A stretch of DNA of 15,867 bases from Methanolinea sp. UBA477. GTDB taxonomy: Archaea; Halobacteriota; Methanomicrobia; Methanomicrobiales; Methanospirillaceae. Where the stretch lies: assembly GCA_002509485.1 (NCBI GenBank), contig DAWO01000124.1:1-15867 (forward strand), in the 5' to 3' direction. Both the position numbers and the translations under genes were made by a program. The notes under the pieces were generated by a model. It was not told where the DNA came from. It saw only the letters and a program-made list of their open reading frames with translations, and did not search any database. Positions 14,049-15,867 of the stretch are shown here, piece after piece; position 1 is the first letter of the stretch; every line of letters begins with the position of its first letter.

Positions 14049-14445
14049 TGGGCACCACCCGGAGGATGTACCGCCGTTTTCGTGTGCCATCGAAGACGAG
14101 GAGACCATCAGGCTCCCCGGATAATTTCACCGGTACATATGGTTTCAGTTCCTCATAAACCGATTGGTTTGAGAGGAGAAGTCCCACCGTCTTCTCGTCC
14201 GGGCGGAGAAGTATCTCTTCGACCCTGATCAGGTGATCAGACTCCACCGAGCCATGATCCAGGAGTTGCATGCGGAAGTCTCTCTTATCAAGAGAAAGAA
14301 GAAGAAAAACGGGATCTATTGATTGTATTGCGGAAAGCCCCATCTTTCCCCTGAGCACGTACCTGCAGCCGGCGGCAAACGCAAGGTCCTTTGCGAGGGA
14401 TCGGAGCTCCGGAACCGGTTTTCTCGAGGTGGTGACGATCATCAT
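14038..14445 (-). CDS. Brix-domain ribosome biogenesis protein
   Basis: This 135-residue archaeal Brix/Imp4-like protein begins MMIVTTSRKPVPELRSLAKDLA, the start expected for family members (TSRxPS...R.L..DL). It is predicted to bind pre-rRNA during assembly of the large subunit, as eukaryotic Brix proteins do. The C-terminal half forms the second repeat of the split fold (VGLLLSNQSVYEEL, LLVFDGTRKRRYILRV). ATG 14445 overlaps the rpoP stop codon as ATGA, so it is translationally coupled. The open frame extends to 14514, but that part lies over rpoP. Length is at the short end for the family. Confidence 0.85.
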   Translation of the reverse strand: MMIVTTSRKPVPELRSLAKDLAFAAGCRYVLRGKMGLSAIQSIDPVFLLLSLDKRDFRMQLLDHGSVESDHLIRVEEILLRPDEKTVGLLLSNQSVYEELKPYVPVKLSGEPDGLLVFDGTRKRRYILRVVPNEA

Positions 14446-14576
14446 CGAGCTTTTAACTCTTTGATGGCGGCACCCCTCTCCTTGAACAGTATCCGGTGGC
14501 CGCAGTACGGGCACCGGACATTGACATCGATCTCCACCTTCTGTTTACAGCGGGCGCACTTGTAACTTCCAGCCAC
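14442..14576 (-). CDS. rpoP: DNA-directed RNA polymerase subunit P
   Basis: This 44-residue zinc-ribbon subunit (the Rpb12 equivalent) bridges the Rpo3/Rpo10 platform of archaeal RNA polymerase. The zinc ligands are C7, C10, C22 and C25 in SYKCARC and VRCPYCG, followed by the family ending RILFKERG...KELKAR. It is shorter than most gene-finder cut-offs. The start is GTG at 14576, with GGAGG about 10 nt upstream inside the end of rpl37ae; an ATG further up is out of frame. It lies 6 nt after rpl37ae and overlaps the Brix gene by 4 nt. Confidence 0.93.
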   Translation of the reverse strand: MAGSYKCARCKQKVEIDVNVRCPYCGHRILFKERGAAIKELKAR

Positions 14577-14582
14577 TCCGTA

Positions 14583-14873
14583 TCATGCCTCCTTCTCAAG
14601 TGAGCGATCGATCGTCCGGAGCGCGATGCGGAGAGAGGGTGTCTGCGGCGTATAGGCCCCTCCGGCAAACTTGAACCCGCATTTGCGGCACAACCAGATC
14701 CCCGTGCCCTTGCGGCGCACCGCGACGGTGTCGCATCTCGGGCAGCGGTGGGTGGCCCTGGAGACTCTTTCCGTCTCGGTTACCCTCTTCCTGATAAATC
14801 TCCCGTATCGGGGTCCGAACCTTCCTGCACTTCCTGTAACTCTTCCCTTTGCTTTCTGTTGTCGCCTGCTCAT
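14583..14873 (-). CDS. rpl37ae: Large ribosomal subunit protein eL43 (L37Ae)
   Basis: This 96-residue basic protein has a C4 zinc ribbon at C44, C47, C62 and C65 (HRCPRC and WLCRKC). The N-terminus SRRQQKAKGRVTGSAGRFGPRYG is rich in Gly and basic residues and contacts rRNA. GFKFAGGAYTPQT after the ribbon is highly characteristic of the family. ATG 14873 is used rather than GTG 14882 because GGTGG lies just upstream. It follows the SBDS gene after 43 nt, with no room for exosome genes in between. Confidence 0.96.
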   Translation of the reverse strand: MSRRQQKAKGRVTGSAGRFGPRYGRFIRKRVTETERVSRATHRCPRCDTVAVRRKGTGIWLCRKCGFKFAGGAYTPQTPSLRIALRTIDRSLEKEA

Positions 14874-14916
14874 AGTATCCACCCAGACGTGTGTCTTATG
14901 TTATTGATTCTCTGCA

Positions 14917-15621
14917 TTAATATACTTGATCGAGTATCTTTACGTCCGCTTCGCCCTTGCTGAGCCGGTTGACCATCTCGTAGAACTCGTTCTGTATGCC
15001 CGCAGGGATTCTGACCACGCAGATCCACGATCCATCCTTCTGCCACTCTTCCTTCTCCATCACGGTTGAGGACTGGATATCCCCGAACGCGCGGGCGGCG
15101 TAATCTCCGGGGAACCTGACCGCAATGCGGAGTTCCTCGAACTTGATCGGAAGAATGGGCCGGAGCGCCTTTACCGTCTCCTTCACGAGCTCGTCGAGGT
15201 GTTTGTACAGGTCGATATTGACTTTCACCTCCTCCATGGCGAGCTCTATCCGCTGGGGAGGATGGGGGAGGTTGGTCTGCGGATTGATCGCATTCCTGGC
15301 GATAAAATTGATCACCTTCCGCCTCTTCTCGGCGATCATCTGCCTCTTCTGTTCGGCAGTGAGGTGGATCTCCCCTTTTTTGATGATCTGGGGGGCTACC
15401 TCCTGGAACCCGGTCGTATGAAAGACCTTTTCCAGTGCCTCGTCCGAGGCTTTTGTCCCGCGTGAAGAGTTTTCAAAGACAAAGAGCGCGGCCACCATGT
15501 CTTCGAGTTCTATCTCCTCTCCCTGTCGGAATTTCACCGCGAGATCCGGGTCCACCAGGATCTCGAACTTCTCACCATGACTTTCCAGACGGGCTACCAC
15601 TGCATTGTCAAGTGGTATCAT
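14917..15621 (-). CDS. sdo1: SBDS-family ribosome maturation protein
   Basis: This 234-residue protein is the archaeal orthologue of SBDS/Sdo1, which in eukaryotes works with an EF-2-like GTPase to release the anti-association factor from 60S subunits. The N-terminal FYSH domain is marked by FEILVDPDLA, GEEIELEDMVA and VFENSSRGTKAS. The middle helical domain has LTAEQKRQMIAEKRRKVINF and the family-typical IARNAINPQTNLPHPPQRIE. The C-terminal ferredoxin-like domain (IRVAVRFPGDYAARA-like, SWICVVRIPAG) completes it. The length is normal. The ATG at 15621 is 15 nt after the psmA stop codon. Confidence 0.96.
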   Translation of the reverse strand: MIPLDNAVVARLESHGEKFEILVDPDLAVKFRQGEEIELEDMVAALFVFENSSRGTKASDEALEKVFHTTGFQEVAPQIIKKGEIHLTAEQKRQMIAEKRRKVINFIARNAINPQTNLPHPPQRIELAMEEVKVNIDLYKHLDELVKETVKALRPILPIKFEELRIAVRFPGDYAARAFGDIQSSTVMEKEEWQKDGSWICVVRIPAGIQNEFYEMVNRLSKGEADVKILDQVY

Positions 15622-15636
15622 CGAGGGTCTGCCCCC

Positions 15637-15867
15637 TCACTTCTCGAACCCTTCAACGAATGATGCAACCTCGTCAGGGCTCATCTTCCGGAAGATACCG
15701 TTTTCAGTCTCGATGATGCCGATCTCGACCGTGTTCACATCGAACTTTCCTTCGGTGGCATCGTGGAGGGCCTTGATCCCCATCTGGATGACCTCTTTTA
15801 ACGGCTTCTCGTGGTCATACTCCTCTTCAAAGACCTTCATGACCGCGTTTCTCCCGATCCCTATTCC
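15637..15867 (-). CDS. psmA: Proteasome alpha subunit, C-terminal part (truncated by window edge)
   Basis: The last 76 residues of the 20S proteasome alpha subunit are visible, running in frame off the right edge (GIGIGRNAVMKVFEEEYD). The sequence then shows the helix H4/H5 region KEVIQMGIKALHDATEGK, the strand VNTVEIGIIE and the C-terminal tail. Alpha rings gate entry of unfolded substrates into the proteolytic chamber. It is the first visible gene of the operon and lies directly upstream of SBDS, a linkage found across most archaea. Confidence 0.93.
   Translation of the reverse strand, partial: GIGIGRNAVMKVFEEEYDHEKPLKEVIQMGIKALHDATEGKFDVNTVEIGIIETENGIFRKMSPDEVASFVEGFEK

Noticed and set aside
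14445..14514. Extended start for the Brix gene
   Set aside because: The upstream part overlaps rpoP out of frame; the ATGA junction at 14442-14445 and family N-terminus fix the start.

Overview
The window looks like a chromosomal segment of a hydrogenotrophic methanogen of the order Methanomicrobiales (Methanoregula/Methanospirillum-like). Evidence seen in the sequence: archaeal-type genes (proteasome alpha, SBDS, L37Ae, RpoP, Brix, Pcc1, prefoldin beta), an intron-containing tRNA-Tyr, tRNAs without encoded CCA, TATA boxes with short or absent leaders, GGAGGTGAT-type ribosome binding sites, oligo-T terminators, and secreted proteins with PKD and CARDB domains and Pro/Thr linkers. The order-level assignment is inference. 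It is supported by the missing exosome genes in the proteasome/ribosome cluster.

Layout. 1-628: wreckage of two insertion sequences, an IS5-type transposase with an in-frame stop (minus) abutting the C-terminal third of an IS110-type transposase (plus). 706-779: tRNA-Phe. 876-5291: a DHH phosphoesterase (plus), an unrecognised soluble protein (minus), methionyl-tRNA synthetase with a fused C-terminal tRNA-binding domain (plus), and a HEAT-repeat protein (minus); these run alternately, with very tight tail-to-tail and head-to-head spacing. 5292-6096: gene-poor, with a GC-rich structured intergenic element and one small two-helix membrane protein.

6097-10863: three separately promoted minus-strand genes for exported proteins: a signal-peptide protein of unknown family, a 913-residue caspase-like protein with four C-terminal CARDB domains (encoded partly by near-identical 474-bp tandem repeats), and a Cys-rich PKD-domain protein. 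This is the accessory part of the window, probably cell-surface. 11152-11457: a second, short HEAT-repeat protein. 11551-11749: tRNA-Tyr (33-nt intron) followed by tRNA-Asp. 11925-13406: 2-isopropylmalate synthase (or a close paralogue), preceded by a possible 15-codon leader ORF.

13430-15867 (minus): the conserved archaeal information-processing operon, transcribed psmA, SBDS/sdo1, rpl37ae, rpoP, Brix, pcc1, pfdB. It couples protein degradation, ribosome assembly, transcription, tRNA t6A modification and chaperoning. The exosome genes rrp4-rrp41-rrp42 that usually sit between SBDS and L37Ae in other archaea are absent, leaving a 43-nt gap.

I saw no CRISPR array, no defence island and no convincing novel multi-gene system. 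The best candidates for novelty are the structured element at 5351-5482, the caspase/CARDB surface protein with its homogenised repeats, the possible internal translation start in metG, and the leuA leader region.
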